The notes: generated from the letters alone by a model not told the origin. A stretch of 64,000 nucleotides of DNA from DASWTL01 sp966250385 (GCA_966250385.1 CBINHC010000004.1:124001-188000), one strand, 5' to 3'. Positions 34,107 to 43,784 are shown, counted from the first letter of the stretch. A program made the numbers and translations.

Positions 34107-36515
34107 ATGATGAATCGTCGAATCAGTAAAATAGCCGTATTAGGTTCCGGGATCATGGGTTCCCGGATCGCCTGTCATTTTGCCAATGTCGGCGTCGAGG
34201 TCCTGTTACTGGACAGAGCGACGACGGACTCCTCCGAAGCGGACCGCGGCGATACCGTCACCGCCGTAGACAAGGCTTCCCGGAACCAGATCGTGAACAA
34301 GGCTCTGGAGGCGGCGGTAAAGGCCAGTCCTTCTCCTGTATACAGCAAGAAGGTCCTGAGCCGGATCACGACCGGAAACTTTGAAGACGATATGAGGCAG
34401 ATCGGGTCGTGCGACTGGGTCCTGGAGGCTGTCGTTGAAAACCTGGAGATCAAAAAGCAGATCTTCGACCAGGTCGAGATGTTCCGGAAGGCCGGGACGC
34501 TGGTCACTTCCAATACCTCCGGAATACCGATTCACCTGATGGCGGAAGGTAGAGGCGAAGACTTTAAGGAACATTTCTGCGGAACGCACTTTTTTAACCC
34601 GCCCCGTTATTTACGGTTGTTGGAAATTATTCCCGCCCCGTCCACCAGCCGCGCGGTAGTTGATTTCCTGATGGACTACGGTGACCGCTATCTGGGAAAG
34701 ACGACGGTTCTCTGTAAGGATACCCCGGCTTTCATAGCCAACAGGATCGGGGTTTTCAGTATGATGAGCCTCCTGCATTTAATGGAGCGTATGGACCTTT
34801 CGGTTGAAGAGGTTGATAAATATACGGGTCCTGCCCTGGGCCGTCCGAAATCCGCTACGTTCCGTACCACGGATATCGTCGGGCTTGACACGATGGTCAA
34901 TGTTGCCGGAGGCCTTTACCGGAATCTGCCGGACGATAGGGGCCGGGAAGCGTTTCAGCTGCCGGGCTATGTCCGGACGATGGTTGAGCGGAAATGGCTG
35001 GGGGACAAAACCGGACAGGGATTCTACAAAAAGGTCAAGGCGCCGGACGGGACCAGCGAGATTATGGCCCTCGACCTGAAAACCCTGGAATACAGGCCCC
35101 AGTCAAAGATCAGGTCAGCGACCCTGGAGGCGGCCAAAGGAGTGGAGGACCTCCGGGAGCGGATGAAGGTACTGATCGGGGGCAAAGACCGTTGCGGCGA
35201 TTTCCTGCGCGCTTCCTTTTACGGGCTTTTTGAGTATGTCTCGGACCGGATCCCGGAGATCTCGGATGAGCTATTCCGTATTGACGCGGCAATGCGTGCC
35301 GGTTTCGGGTGGGAACTGGGTCCGTTTGAGGCCTGGGATGCCCTGGGCGTTGCGGAAACTGCGGAAGCGATGCAGCAGGCCGGGTTCCGGCCGGCCGCCT
35401 GGGTTGCAGAGATGCTGAAATCGGGGAAAGGTACGTTCTATCTGACCGAAGAAGGGGTTGAAAAATATTATGATATCGCCACGGGATCCTACAAGCCGTT
35501 ACCCGGCACCGGAGACTTTATCGTCCTGAACCGGATCCGGAGCACCAGCACGGTCTGGAAGAACTCCGAGACCACCATCACGGACCTGGGCGACGGAATC
35601 CTGAACCTTGAATTCCACACGAAGATGAACACGATCGGCGGCGAGGTGATCCAGGGAATCAACAAGGCGATCGACCTGGCCGAAAAAGAGTTTCAGGGCC
35701 TTGTGATCGGAAATGACGGCGCCAATTTTTCCGCCGGAGCGAATGTGGGGATGATCTTCATGATGGCCATCGAACAGGACTGGGATGAGATCAATATGGC
35801 CGTTAAGATATTCCAGAATACCTCCATGCGGCTGCGGTACTCGTCTGTTCCGGTGGTTCTTGCCCCGCACAACCTGACGCTCGGCGGCGGATGCGAATTC
35901 TGCCTCCATGCGGACCATGTCCAGCTGAGCGCCGAGACCTATATGGGCCTGGTCGAGTTCGGCGTCGGTCTGATACCGGGCGGAGGCGGAACGAAAGAGT
36001 TTGCCTTACGGGCATCCGACGAGTTCAGGGAAGGTCAGATCGACCTGAATGTTCTCAAGGAGCGGTTCCTGACCATCGGGATGGCCAAGGTATCGACCTC
36101 CGGTGAAGAAGCCGCAGAGCTCGGATATCTCCTGCCCGGCAAATATGCCGTCAGCGTCAATCGCAGCCGGCTTCTTGCCGATGCGAAAGCCAGGGCCCTG
36201 GAACTCGCGGGGGCGGGCTACAGCAGACCGGTCCGCCGTAAGGATATCCGGGTGCTCGGAAAGCAGGGCCTGGGAATCGTGTACGCCGGTGCAAACTCGA
36301 TGTACGCCGGTCATTATATTTCAGAACACGACAAAAAAATATCCGAAAAGCTGGGATACGTGCTTTGCGGGGGAGACCTCTCCCAGCCGACCCTGGTCAG
36401 CGAAGAATATCTTCTTGACCTCGAGCGGGAAGCTTTCCTGTCGCTGTGTTCCGAAAGGAAGACGCTCGAGCGCATCCAGTCGATCCTGACAAAAGGCAAA
36501 ACATTGAGGAATTAA
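34107..36515 (+). CDS. fadN: 3-hydroxyacyl-CoA dehydrogenase / enoyl-CoA hydratase fusion
   Basis: 802 aa, two beta-oxidation steps in one chain. N-terminal NAD-binding domain (VLGSGIMGSRIACHFANVG), catalytic His in GTHFFNPPRYL, 3HCDH C-terminal domains to about 440, then a crotonase domain (about 480-690) with the oxyanion-hole GANFSAGANVGM and the Glu region of LVEFGVGLIPGGGGTKEF. Dehydrogenase-first order is that of B. subtilis FadN, opposite to E. coli FadB. The gene order marR-fadN-fadA-fadE mirrors the fadNAE operon. Confidence 0.95.
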   Translation: MMNRRISKIAVLGSGIMGSRIACHFANVGVEVLLLDRATTDSSEADRGDTVTAVDKASRNQIVNKALEAAVKASPSPVYSKKVLSRITTGNFEDDMRQIGSCDWVLEAVVENLEIKKQIFDQVEMFRKAGTLVTSNTSGIPIHLMAEGRGEDFKEHFCGTHFFNPPRYLRLLEIIPAPSTSRAVVDFLMDYGDRYLGKTTVLCKDTPAFIANRIGVFSMMSLLHLMERMDLSVEEVDKYTGPALGRPKSATFRTTDIVGLDTMVNVAGGLYRNLPDDRGREAFQLPGYVRTMVERKWLGDKTGQGFYKKVKAPDGTSEIMALDLKTLEYRPQSKIRSATLEAAKGVEDLRERMKVLIGGKDRCGDFLRASFYGLFEYVSDRIPEISDELFRIDAAMRAGFGWELGPFEAWDALGVAETAEAMQQAGFRPAAWVAEMLKSGKGTFYLTEEGVEKYYDIATGSYKPLPGTGDFIVLNRIRSTSTVWKNSETTITDLGDGILNLEFHTKMNTIGGEVIQGINKAIDLAEKEFQGLVIGNDGANFSAGANVGMIFMMAIEQDWDEINMAVKIFQNTSMRLRYSSVPVVLAPHNLTLGGGCEFCLHADHVQLSAETYMGLVEFGVGLIPGGGGTKEFALRASDEFREGQIDLNVLKERFLTIGMAKVSTSGEEAAELGYLLPGKYAVSVNRSRLLADAKARALELAGAGYSRPVRRKDIRVLGKQGLGIVYAGANSMYAGHYISEHDKKISEKLGYVLCGGDLSQPTLVSEEYLLDLEREAFLSLCSERKTLERIQSILTKGKTLRN

Positions 36516-36549
36516 AGGATATCAGTAAGAAACAAGCAAAAAACGAATC

Positions 36550-37728
36550 ATGCAGGAAGCATATATTATAGCCGGATACCGGACCGCCGTGGGGAAGGCG
36601 CCGCGCGGTGTATTTCGTTTCACCAGGCCGGATGACCTGGCTGCTGACGTGATCAGGTACCTTGTGGCGCAGGTGCCGAACCTGGACAAGGAGCAGATCG
36701 ATGACGTTATTGTCGGCAACGCGACGCCGGAAGCGGAGCAGGGCCTCAACATCGGCCGGATGATCTCCCTGATGGGACTCGATACGGAAAAGGTTCCCGG
36801 GGTCACCATCAACAGGTATTGTGCATCCGGGCTCGAGACCATTGCCACGGCGGTTGCGAAGATCCGCTCGGGAATGGCGGACTGCGTTATCGCGGGAGGC
36901 GTTGAGATCATGTCCGGGATGCCTTTCGGCGGCTGGAAGGTCACCCCGAATGCAGACGTGGCCCGGTCCCACCCGGACTGGTACTGGAATATGGGGCTGA
37001 CAGCCGAGGCGGTTGCCCGGGAATTCAATATCAGCCGCGAGGACCAGGACGAATTCGCGTACCATTCGCACCGGAAGGCCGTCGAAGCGATTCAGCATAA
37101 CCGGCTGCAGGCCGGCGTGGTCCCGGTCACCGTCCGGGAAACGTACCTCGATGAGCATTTCAAAAAACAGGTCCGGGAATATGTGGTCGATACCGATGAG
37201 GGACCAAGGGCGGATACGTCCCCGGGGAAGCTCGCGGCCCTCAAGCCCGTGTTTTCCGCCGACGGCGTGATCACTGCCGGCAATTCTTCGCAGACCTCCG
37301 ACGGAGCGGCATTCGTACTGGTCGTTTCGGAGTCCATGATGAAACAACTGAATGCGGAACCCATTGCGCGCCTGGTCAGCTATTCCGTTGCCGGTGTTCC
37401 CCCGCGGATCATGGGTATCGGTCCGATCCATGCCATTCCCCGGGCACTGGAAAAAGCCGGGTTAGACAAGGATGACCTCGACCTGATCGAGCTTAATGAG
37501 GCATTCGCTTCCCAGTCCCTGGCCATCATCCGGGAACTGGACCTGGATACTGAGAAGCTCAACGTCAACGGCGGAGCCATTGCGCTGGGCCATCCCCTGG
37601 GCTGCACCGGAACGAAACTTACCGTCCAGCTGATGAACGAGCTGAAGGACCGCCGGCAAAAATACGGGATGGTCACCATGTGCGTCGGCACTGGCCAGGG
37701 AGCGGCGGGAATATTTGAGATGATGTAA
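36550..37728 (+). CDS. fadA: Acetyl-CoA acyltransferase (3-ketoacyl-CoA thiolase)
   Basis: 392 aa, last step of the beta-oxidation cycle: thiolysis of 3-ketoacyl-CoA. Acyl-carrying Cys in NRYCASGLETIA (about 92), His of the NEAFASQ/GGAIALGHPLG region, and the second Cys in the MCVGTGQGAAG C-terminal motif. Full length for the family. It lies 34 bp after fadN and 78 bp before the chosen fadE start. Confidence 0.96.
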   Translation: MQEAYIIAGYRTAVGKAPRGVFRFTRPDDLAADVIRYLVAQVPNLDKEQIDDVIVGNATPEAEQGLNIGRMISLMGLDTEKVPGVTINRYCASGLETIATAVAKIRSGMADCVIAGGVEIMSGMPFGGWKVTPNADVARSHPDWYWNMGLTAEAVAREFNISREDQDEFAYHSHRKAVEAIQHNRLQAGVVPVTVRETYLDEHFKKQVREYVVDTDEGPRADTSPGKLAALKPVFSADGVITAGNSSQTSDGAAFVLVVSESMMKQLNAEPIARLVSYSVAGVPPRIMGIGPIHAIPRALEKAGLDKDDLDLIELNEAFASQSLAIIRELDLDTEKLNVNGGAIALGHPLGCTGTKLTVQLMNELKDRRQKYGMVTMCVGTGQGAAGIFEMM

Positions 37729-37806
37729 ACACTGATCAATAAACCAACCATAATGATCCTGTGCCGCCGGCTCCCGCCTGCCGGCACAACAAAAGAAAGA
37801 ACGAAA

Positions 37807-39597
37807 ATGGACACTACATTCAAAAATGCCCTGAAAGGCGGTGAATTCCTGATCCGTGAAACCGCTGCGGAAGACATCTTCATTCCTGAAGAGTTCGATG
37901 AGGAACAGCTCATGATCCGGAAAACCTGCGAGGACTTCATCGACGAAGAGGTCCGTCCGCACCTGGACCGGATCGATAACCAGGAAGAAGGCCTGATGCC
38001 GTCCCTGATGGACAAGGCCGGGGCGCTTGGTCTGCTCGGCGTCTCGATTCCGGAGCAATATGGAGGCTTCGGCAAGAATATCAACACGTCCATGCTCGTT
38101 ACCGATGCGGTGGGAGCCGGCCACTCATTTGCCGTAGCTTTTTCTGCCCATACCGGCATCGGTACGCTTCCGATCCTTTACTACGGAACTCCGGAGCAGA
38201 AGGAGAAGTACATTCCCCGCCTGGGCACCGGAGAACTGAAGGCCGCATACTGTCTTACCGAACCGAACTCCGGCTCGGACGCCAATTCCGGCCGGACCAG
38301 TGCGACCCTGAACGAAGCCGGCACCCACTATCTGATTAACGGGCAGAAAATGTGGATCACCAACGGCGGATTCGCCGATGTGTTTATCGTTTTCGCCAGG
38401 ATCGGCGATGACAAAAATCTGTCTGCGTTTATCGTTGAACGCGCCTTCGGCGGCATTACCATGAACCCGGAGGAGCACAAGATGGGCATCAAGGGCTCTT
38501 CCACCCGGCAGATTTTCTTCAATGACTGCCCGGTTCCGGCAGAGAATATGCTGTCAGAGCGCGGCAACGGGTTTAAGATCGCGGTGAATATTCTGAATAT
38601 CGGACGTATCCGTCTGGCGGCTTCTGCCATCGGATCCTCCAGGAAGGTCATTACTCAGGCGGTGGAGTACGCAAATCAGCGGGTGCAGTTCGGATTGCCA
38701 ATTTCAAAGTTTGGCGCCATCCGGCAGAAACTGGCGGAGATGGCGGCCCGGAACTACGCGGTGGAAAGCGCCTGTTACCGTGCCGGACAGCAGATCGATG
38801 ATGCTTTCGAGGCATTGAAGGCGGGCGGCATGGACGAAGCGCTGGCCAAGCTGAAATCCACCGAGCAGTTCGCTGTTGAATGTGCCATTCTCAAGGTATG
38901 GGGATCGGAAATGCTGGACTACGTGGTCGATGAAGGCGTCCAGATCTATGGCGGGATGGGATTTTCAGCGGAAGGACCGATGGACCGGGCATACCGGGAC
39001 AGCCGGATCAACCGGATCTATGAAGGAACCAATGAGATCAACCGGATGCTGATCGTCGATATGCTGTTGAAACGCGCGATGAAGGGCGAGCTCGACCTGA
39101 TGACCCCGGCGCAGGAGGTGGCGGGCGAGCTTATGAGCATTCCGGATTTCGGGGCGGAAGATACTGCGCCTTTTGCCGCGGAGAAAAAGCTGATCGCCGG
39201 AATGAAAAAAGCAGGCCTGATGATCGCCGGAGCGGCGGTCCAGAAACTGATGATGACCCTTGCCAAGGAACAGGAGATCCTGATGAATATCGCTGATATC
39301 ATCGGGTCCGTATATATCGCGGAATCGACGGCCCTGCGCGTCGAAAAGCTGACCCGGATCCGGGGCGAGGCCGCTGTGGAGGGCCAGAGGAACCTGATGC
39401 GCATTTGTCTGTACCAGGCTGTCGAGAAAGTCTCCGCCGCAGGAAGGGAAGCCCTCTATTCATTTGCGGAAGGTGACGAGCTGCGGATGATGCTTGCAGG
39501 TCTGCGGCGGTTCACAAAAATGGAGCCCTTCAATATCAAGGAAGCCCGCCAGCAGGTCGCCAGGCAGCTGATCGAAGCCAACCGGTTTTGCTTCTGA
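37807..39597 (+). CDS. fadE: Acyl-CoA dehydrogenase, FadE (YusJ) type
   Basis: 596 aa from ATG 37807 (the open frame from 37753 begins with a non-conserved stretch). FAD-dependent first step of beta-oxidation. N-terminal helical domain, the flavin-contact AYCLTEPNSGSDA and WITNGGFADVFIVFAR motifs, the catalytic Glu in the RIYEGTNEINRM motif at about 400, and the C-terminal four-helix extension of about 180 aa seen in the large bacterial form. Last gene of the operon, followed by a terminator. Confidence 0.96.
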   Translation: MDTTFKNALKGGEFLIRETAAEDIFIPEEFDEEQLMIRKTCEDFIDEEVRPHLDRIDNQEEGLMPSLMDKAGALGLLGVSIPEQYGGFGKNINTSMLVTDAVGAGHSFAVAFSAHTGIGTLPILYYGTPEQKEKYIPRLGTGELKAAYCLTEPNSGSDANSGRTSATLNEAGTHYLINGQKMWITNGGFADVFIVFARIGDDKNLSAFIVERAFGGITMNPEEHKMGIKGSSTRQIFFNDCPVPAENMLSERGNGFKIAVNILNIGRIRLAASAIGSSRKVITQAVEYANQRVQFGLPISKFGAIRQKLAEMAARNYAVESACYRAGQQIDDAFEALKAGGMDEALAKLKSTEQFAVECAILKVWGSEMLDYVVDEGVQIYGGMGFSAEGPMDRAYRDSRINRIYEGTNEINRMLIVDMLLKRAMKGELDLMTPAQEVAGELMSIPDFGAEDTAPFAAEKKLIAGMKKAGLMIAGAAVQKLMMTLAKEQEILMNIADIIGSVYIAESTALRVEKLTRIRGEAAVEGQRNLMRICLYQAVEKVSAAGREALYSFAEGDELRMMLAGLRRFTKMEPFNIKEARQQVARQLIEANRFCF

Positions 39598-39612
39598 TGT
39601 GGACGGCAGTGT

Positions 39613-39666
39613 CCGGCATGATGCGCTGCTGCTTCCGCCGCAGGACATCATGCCGGTTCCTTTTTA
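39613..39666 (+). terminator. Terminator of the fad operon
   Basis: An 11-bp perfect stem CCGGCATGATG (39613-39623) with CATCATGCCGG (39646-39656), an inner CTGC/GCAG helix, and a T-run at 39661-39665. Confidence 0.85.
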
Positions 39667-39707
39667 GTTAAAAAATGTTAACATGAACAATTTGACGTAT
39701 AAAAAGA

Positions 39708-39715
39708 TAACTTTG
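39708..39715 (+). promoter_or_regulatory. -7 element of the FKBP gene pair
   Basis: TAACTTTG, about 48 nt before the first FKBP start. The nearest TTTG (39691-39694) is only 13 nt upstream, too close for a usual -33. Confidence 0.5.
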
Positions 39716-39762
39716 TATCCGTGTGAAATCAGGGGTTTCCTGATACCGGAAATAAAAGTCTA

Positions 39763-40230
39763 ATGAAATTTGTTAAATACGTTCTGTTTGTTCTGATCGC
39801 CGGATCAGTTCTCTCTGCCTGTAAAAAGAATGATTACGATGCTGCCAAACAGCTACAGTCCGATGAGGTCCTGATCAAGGAGTTCATCGCCTCTTCCGAC
39901 GCAGAATTCCAGCGTCATGAAAGCGGTGTCTACTACCAGATCCTGAGCCCGGGAACCGGGGATACCCAATACACCGGCAATACGCGGATCAGTGTAAAAT
40001 ATACCGGAAGACTGCTTAACGGCCAGATTTTTGATCAGGGAAGCTTTGCGGATATGCCGTTGGAAAACCTGATCACGGGCTGGCATGTGGGCGTTCCCCT
40101 GATTCAGAAGGGCGGCCAGATCCGGATCCTGATACCTTCTCCGTACGGGTATGGCCCCAATGCCGCCGGTACCATTCCGCCGAATTCGGTGCTCGATTTT
40201 GATATCGAATTAATTGACGTTAAAAACTAA
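39763..40230 (+). CDS. FKBP-type peptidyl-prolyl isomerase lipoprotein
   Basis: 155 aa. Lipoprotein signal with lipobox LSAC (Cys at about 20), then one FKBP domain (about 50-153): VYYQILSPGTGD, VKYTGRLLNGQIFDQG, the active-site Trp in LITGWHVGVPLI, GYGPNAAGTIPPNSVLDFDIELI. Helps periplasmic or outer-membrane proteins fold. Similar lipoprotein FKBPs go with the gliding/T9SS machinery in Bacteroidota. Its TAA overlaps the next ATG by one base (TAATG). Confidence 0.94.
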   Translation: MKFVKYVLFVLIAGSVLSACKKNDYDAAKQLQSDEVLIKEFIASSDAEFQRHESGVYYQILSPGTGDTQYTGNTRISVKYTGRLLNGQIFDQGSFADMPLENLITGWHVGVPLIQKGGQIRILIPSPYGYGPNAAGTIPPNSVLDFDIELIDVKN

Positions 40231-41111
40231 TGCCGCTTAACATGTTAAGAAACCTTACACGATATATAGCCGGAGCTGCATTCGCCGTGGTGATGCTGGC
40301 TTCCTGCACCAAAGACTATCCGAGTATCGTCGAGATCGATAATCAGAGTATTCAGGCGTATCTGAGTCAGAACAACCTGAACATGACGAAGTATACGTAT
40401 AATGATACCAGCGAATTCTACTACCAGATCGTAAAGCCGGGAACCGGACCTGCCATCGAATATACCCAGCAGGTGCCGCTGTTATTTTCGATCAAGTCGC
40501 TGGATGGTAAGTATTCTTCGCTGGACACGTTCAGCAACCGTTATGCCAGCTACCTCGGATACTTCGCACTGGAGCCGGTCCGCATCGCGGTCAAGGAACT
40601 ACTGGCTAAAAAGAACGGCCAGGTCCGGGTGATCATTCCTTCCCGTTTCGCATATGGAAGAAACGGCAGCGGCGACATCCCGGGTAACGCCTCGCTTGAC
40701 ATCACGGTAAGTGTCCGCGACGAAGCCAAACTTCCCGCGTACGAGGAACATGTGATCCAGGAGTACCTGCAGAAGAACGGGCTCACCGGTTTCAGCAAGA
40801 CGACCTCAGGGATCTATTACAAGATCGCTTCTCCCGGCACCGGAGATTCCATCACGGTCGATTCGACGATAACGGTCAAGTATACCGGAAGGCTTTTGAA
40901 CGGGACCGTATTCGATAAGTCCGAAGCAGGGACGTCCATGCAATTGCGGAATACGATCTCAGGCTGGCAGGAAGCAGTTCCGCTGATCAGACAAGGCGGA
41001 AGCATGCGGATTATCGTGCCCTACAGTAAGGCCTATGGCGTATCGCCTATCAATGGGCCGATCCCGCCGTTCTCATCGCTGGATTTCGATATCTCGGTAA
41101 CAGAGAAATAA
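40230..41111 (+). CDS. Tandem FKBP-domain lipoprotein
   Basis: 293 aa (or 289 from the second ATG at 40242, which begins a typical signal). Lipobox LASC. Two FKBP-like domains: the first (about 60-165) has lost most active-site residues (no VKYTG, no Trp of the GW motif), the second (about 195-292) is canonical with VKYTGRLLNGTVFD, ISGWQEAVPLI and IPPFSSLDFDI. The degenerate domain may be a binding module. Coupled to the previous FKBP gene by a TAATG overlap. Confidence 0.92.
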   Translation: MPLNMLRNLTRYIAGAAFAVVMLASCTKDYPSIVEIDNQSIQAYLSQNNLNMTKYTYNDTSEFYYQIVKPGTGPAIEYTQQVPLLFSIKSLDGKYSSLDTFSNRYASYLGYFALEPVRIAVKELLAKKNGQVRVIIPSRFAYGRNGSGDIPGNASLDITVSVRDEAKLPAYEEHVIQEYLQKNGLTGFSKTTSGIYYKIASPGTGDSITVDSTITVKYTGRLLNGTVFDKSEAGTSMQLRNTISGWQEAVPLIRQGGSMRIIVPYSKAYGVSPINGPIPPFSSLDFDISVTEK

Positions 41112-41128
41112 GACAACAAGAGAACAGT

Positions 41129-41155
41129 AAAGGCACCGCACGGTGCCTTTGTTGT
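41129..41155. terminator. Bidirectional terminator
   Basis: AAAGGCACCG...CGGTGCCTTT hairpin (41129-41150), followed by GTTGTTT on plus and preceded by A-rich sequence that gives a T-rich tail on minus. It lies between the converging FKBP and photolyase genes. Confidence 0.8.
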
Positions 41156-41156
41156 T

Positions 41157-42491
41157 TCAGGACGGCCGGTTTCTGTTGAGCGCCTCCCGGTAGACCGTCA
41201 GCGCCCGTTCACGGGCAGCCCTATGATCGATCAGCGGCGGGAGATAGGCTCCCGGATCCTCAAATTCCGGCACCCATTTGCGGATGTACACGAACCCCGG
41301 GTCGAACCGCCGGGTTTGAAGTTCCGGGTTGAAGATCCGGAAGTAGGGCGCGGCGTCGTTCCCCGACCCCGCGGCCCACTGCCATCCGCCCACATTGCTG
41401 GCCTGTTCGTAATCCAGCAGCTTCCTGGCAAAATAGGATTCGCCCCATCTCCAGTCGATCAGCAGGTGTTTGGTCAGGAAACTGGCGGTTATCATCCGAA
41501 CCCTGTTGTGCATAAAGCCGGTTGCGTTCAGCTCTCTCATACCGGCATCGACGATGGGGTAGCCGGTCCGGCCTTCGCACCAGGCCTGGAATTCAGCAGG
41601 GTCGTTGCGCCACCGGATGTTGTCGTATTCGGGTTTGAACGAGTTATGCACGATCCATGGAAAGTGCCAGAGGATCATCGCATAAAAGTCCCGCCAGATC
41701 AGCTCCGACAGCCAGGTTTGTTCCCGGCTGAGCAGGGCATCGGCCAGCGCCTCGCGGATGCTGATCGTCCCGAACCGGAGGTGAATCCCGATATGGGTCG
41801 TGCCGCGAACCGCCGGGAAATCCCGTGTCCCGGCATAGTCGGCGATGCGGTCCCGATACTCTTTTCCCGGAAAATCCAGGCTGCTCCCCGTGAAGCCCAG
41901 GTCCTGAAGTGTGGGCAGGGGGACCGGTTGCATCTTCATGAAACGGGCGATGACATCGCCGGTATCCCGTGGCGGCTGGGGGTCTTCCGCGAGCCGCTGC
42001 AGCCAGGCCCGCTTATAGGGCGTAAAGACGGTGTACGGCTTCCTGTCTGCCTTTATGACCTCATCTTTTTCAAAAATGACGTGATCCTTAAAAGTTTTGA
42101 ACGGAATGCCATGACCGCCCAGCAGCGCCGCAACATCGGCGTCCCGGTCCCTTGCATAGGGTTCGTAATCCCCGTTGGTCCAGACCGACGTCACCGTATA
42201 CGCTTCCAGGAGCTTCCGGAATGCCCCGGCCGGGGTATCATGCCTGCAGACGATGCCGGACCCGGTCTTCTGCAGTTCAGCATGCAGTTCAGACAGAACC
42301 TGGTGAATGAACGTTACCCGCGGGTCATCCGCATCCGGAAGCGCCTCCAGGATATTCCTGTCAAAGATGAATAGCGGGAGAACGGGAAATGGTGACTCAG
42401 CCAGCGCATGCCGGAGCGCCGTATTGTCGTGGAGTCTCAGGTCCCGCCGGAACCAGAAGACCGTAACCGGGTTATGCGCCGTAGAGGTCAT
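41157..42491 (-). CDS. phr: Deoxyribodipyrimidine photolyase (cryptochrome/photolyase family)
   Basis: 444 aa from ATG 42491 (open frame to 42542). Light-driven repair of cyclobutane dimers. N-terminal antenna-binding alpha/beta domain (VFWFRRDLRLHDNTAL), then the FAD domain with WLSELIWRDFYAMIL, GYPIVDAGMRELNATGFMHNRVRM and the WQWAAGSGNDAAPYFRIFNP segment that contacts flavin and DNA. Its start lies 20 bp inside the end of the upstream SDR gene, so the two are translationally coupled. Confidence 0.96.
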   Translation of the reverse strand: MTSTAHNPVTVFWFRRDLRLHDNTALRHALAESPFPVLPLFIFDRNILEALPDADDPRVTFIHQVLSELHAELQKTGSGIVCRHDTPAGAFRKLLEAYTVTSVWTNGDYEPYARDRDADVAALLGGHGIPFKTFKDHVIFEKDEVIKADRKPYTVFTPYKRAWLQRLAEDPQPPRDTGDVIARFMKMQPVPLPTLQDLGFTGSSLDFPGKEYRDRIADYAGTRDFPAVRGTTHIGIHLRFGTISIREALADALLSREQTWLSELIWRDFYAMILWHFPWIVHNSFKPEYDNIRWRNDPAEFQAWCEGRTGYPIVDAGMRELNATGFMHNRVRMITASFLTKHLLIDWRWGESYFARKLLDYEQASNVGGWQWAAGSGNDAAPYFRIFNPELQTRRFDPGFVYIRKWVPEFEDPGAYLPPLIDHRAARERALTVYREALNRNRPS

Positions 42492-43389
42492 GCAGTGCTT
42501 TCCTGAGGGTGGGATATTCAAACGTGAAGCCGGCCGCTTCAATCGCCCGGGAACTCATCCGTGTGCTTCCCAGGACCAGTTCACTCCGTTCGCCCAGAAC
42601 CATCCGGAGCAGAAAGGCGGGTACATTGGGCATTCCGACCGACCGGCCCGATCGCTGCCTGATCGCCGCGGTCAGCCCGGCGTTGGTGATCTGTTCCGGA
42701 GCGCATGCGTTGAAGGGCCCCCGGAGTTCGGCCGATTCCAGCATGTACTGATAGAGCCGCACCAGGTCCCTGATGTGGATCCACGGCACCCATTGTCTGC
42801 CCGAACCGAGTGCGGCCGCAAATCCGGCCCTGATCGGTTTTTCGATCGCAGGAAGGGCGCCGCCGCTGCGGTCGAGGACGATACCGCAGCGCAGCATCGC
42901 GATCCTGAGCCCCAGATCTTCCCCCTCGCGGACGGCCAGTTCCCAGCTGGTCACCGTTTCGCTCAGGAAACCGGTACCCGGGGCGCTGCTTTCCGTCAGC
43001 ACTTCATCCCCCCGGTCTCCATAGTACCCGGCGGCCGAGGCGGATATCACCGTCCTGACCCGGTGACCGGGCGTGCTGCGAAGCAGCCGGTAGAGCAGGC
43101 GGATCGAATCCGTTCTGCTGGACAGGATCGCCCGCCGGCGTCCGGCGGTCCAGGGCCCGCTGCCGATATTCTCCCCTGCCAGGTGGATGATCGCCGTTAC
43201 TCCACTGATACTGTCGGGATCTGCATAGCCCTTTCCGACATCCCAGTGAAAGGTCTCCGCGCGGGCGTCCCCAGACCGGCCGGGACTCCGGGAGAGGTGC
43301 CGGACGGAAAATCCGTTTTCGAGAAGCCGCCCGGTCAGCGCGCGCCCCACCATTCCTGATCCGCCGGTAATAAGAATTTTTCCGTCCAT
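42472..43389 (-). CDS. TIGR01777-type NAD(P)-dependent epimerase (YfcH-like)
   Basis: 305 aa, extended short-chain dehydrogenase. Rossmann motif ITGGSGMVGRAL at the N-terminus, HLAGENI, the active-site segment SASAAGYYGDRGDE, and a C-terminal DUF1731 domain with FTFEYPTLRKAL. The reaction is unknown. Photolyase and TIGR01777 genes are often neighbours in bacteria. Here they overlap by 20 bp, which hints at a link with light or oxidative stress. Confidence 0.93.
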   Translation of the reverse strand: MDGKILITGGSGMVGRALTGRLLENGFSVRHLSRSPGRSGDARAETFHWDVGKGYADPDSISGVTAIIHLAGENIGSGPWTAGRRRAILSSRTDSIRLLYRLLRSTPGHRVRTVISASAAGYYGDRGDEVLTESSAPGTGFLSETVTSWELAVREGEDLGLRIAMLRCGIVLDRSGGALPAIEKPIRAGFAAALGSGRQWVPWIHIRDLVRLYQYMLESAELRGPFNACAPEQITNAGLTAAIRQRSGRSVGMPNVPAFLLRMVLGERSELVLGSTRMSSRAIEAAGFTFEYPTLRKALHDLYGA

Positions 43390-43454
43390 TACATTTACTG
43401 AAACTCATTAAGTTACTTTTGGTTCTGTTAAGATGGATCTTTAGGCCGGAGGCT

Positions 43455-43784
43455 ATGTATTACAGGAAACACGTTTTTATTTGCACGAACGAGCGGACCG
43501 CCGGAGGCCGCGTAAGCTGCGGGCATGACCATGGACACGCGCTGGTCACGGCTTTTAAGAAACTGATCCGGGACAGGGGGCTTTCCGTGGGGATCCGGGC
43601 CCAGAAATCCGGCTGCCTGGACACCTGTGAGCAGGGGCCCAGCGTCGTCGTCTATCCGGAAGGTGTGTTCTACGGGAAGGTCCGCCTGGAGGACGTTGAG
43701 GAGATCGTTACGGAGCATCTCGAAAACGACCGGGTCGTTGAGCGGCTCCGGATGGATTTCTCACTGCTTCCGCCGAGGACCTGA
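43455..43784 (+). CDS. Thioredoxin-like [2Fe-2S] ferredoxin
   Basis: 109 aa from ATG 43455 (open frame from 43419). Begins YYRKHVFICTNER and has four cysteines in the pattern of Shethna-type 2Fe-2S proteins: one in FICTNE, one in RVSCGHDHG, then C-x3-C in SGCLDTCEQGP. The VVVYPEGVFYGKVRLEDVEEIV end is typical of the family. Redox role unassigned. Monocistronic; divergent from the epimerase gene. Confidence 0.9.
   Translation: MYYRKHVFICTNERTAGGRVSCGHDHGHALVTAFKKLIRDRGLSVGIRAQKSGCLDTCEQGPSVVVYPEGVFYGKVRLEDVEEIVTEHLENDRVVERLRMDFSLLPPRT

Noticed and set aside
36397..37431. 344-aa minus-strand open frame
   Set aside because: Antisense to fadA and the end of fadN; shadow frame.
41223..42374. 383-aa plus-strand open frame
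   Set aside because: Antisense shadow of the photolyase, with no domain and no start context.
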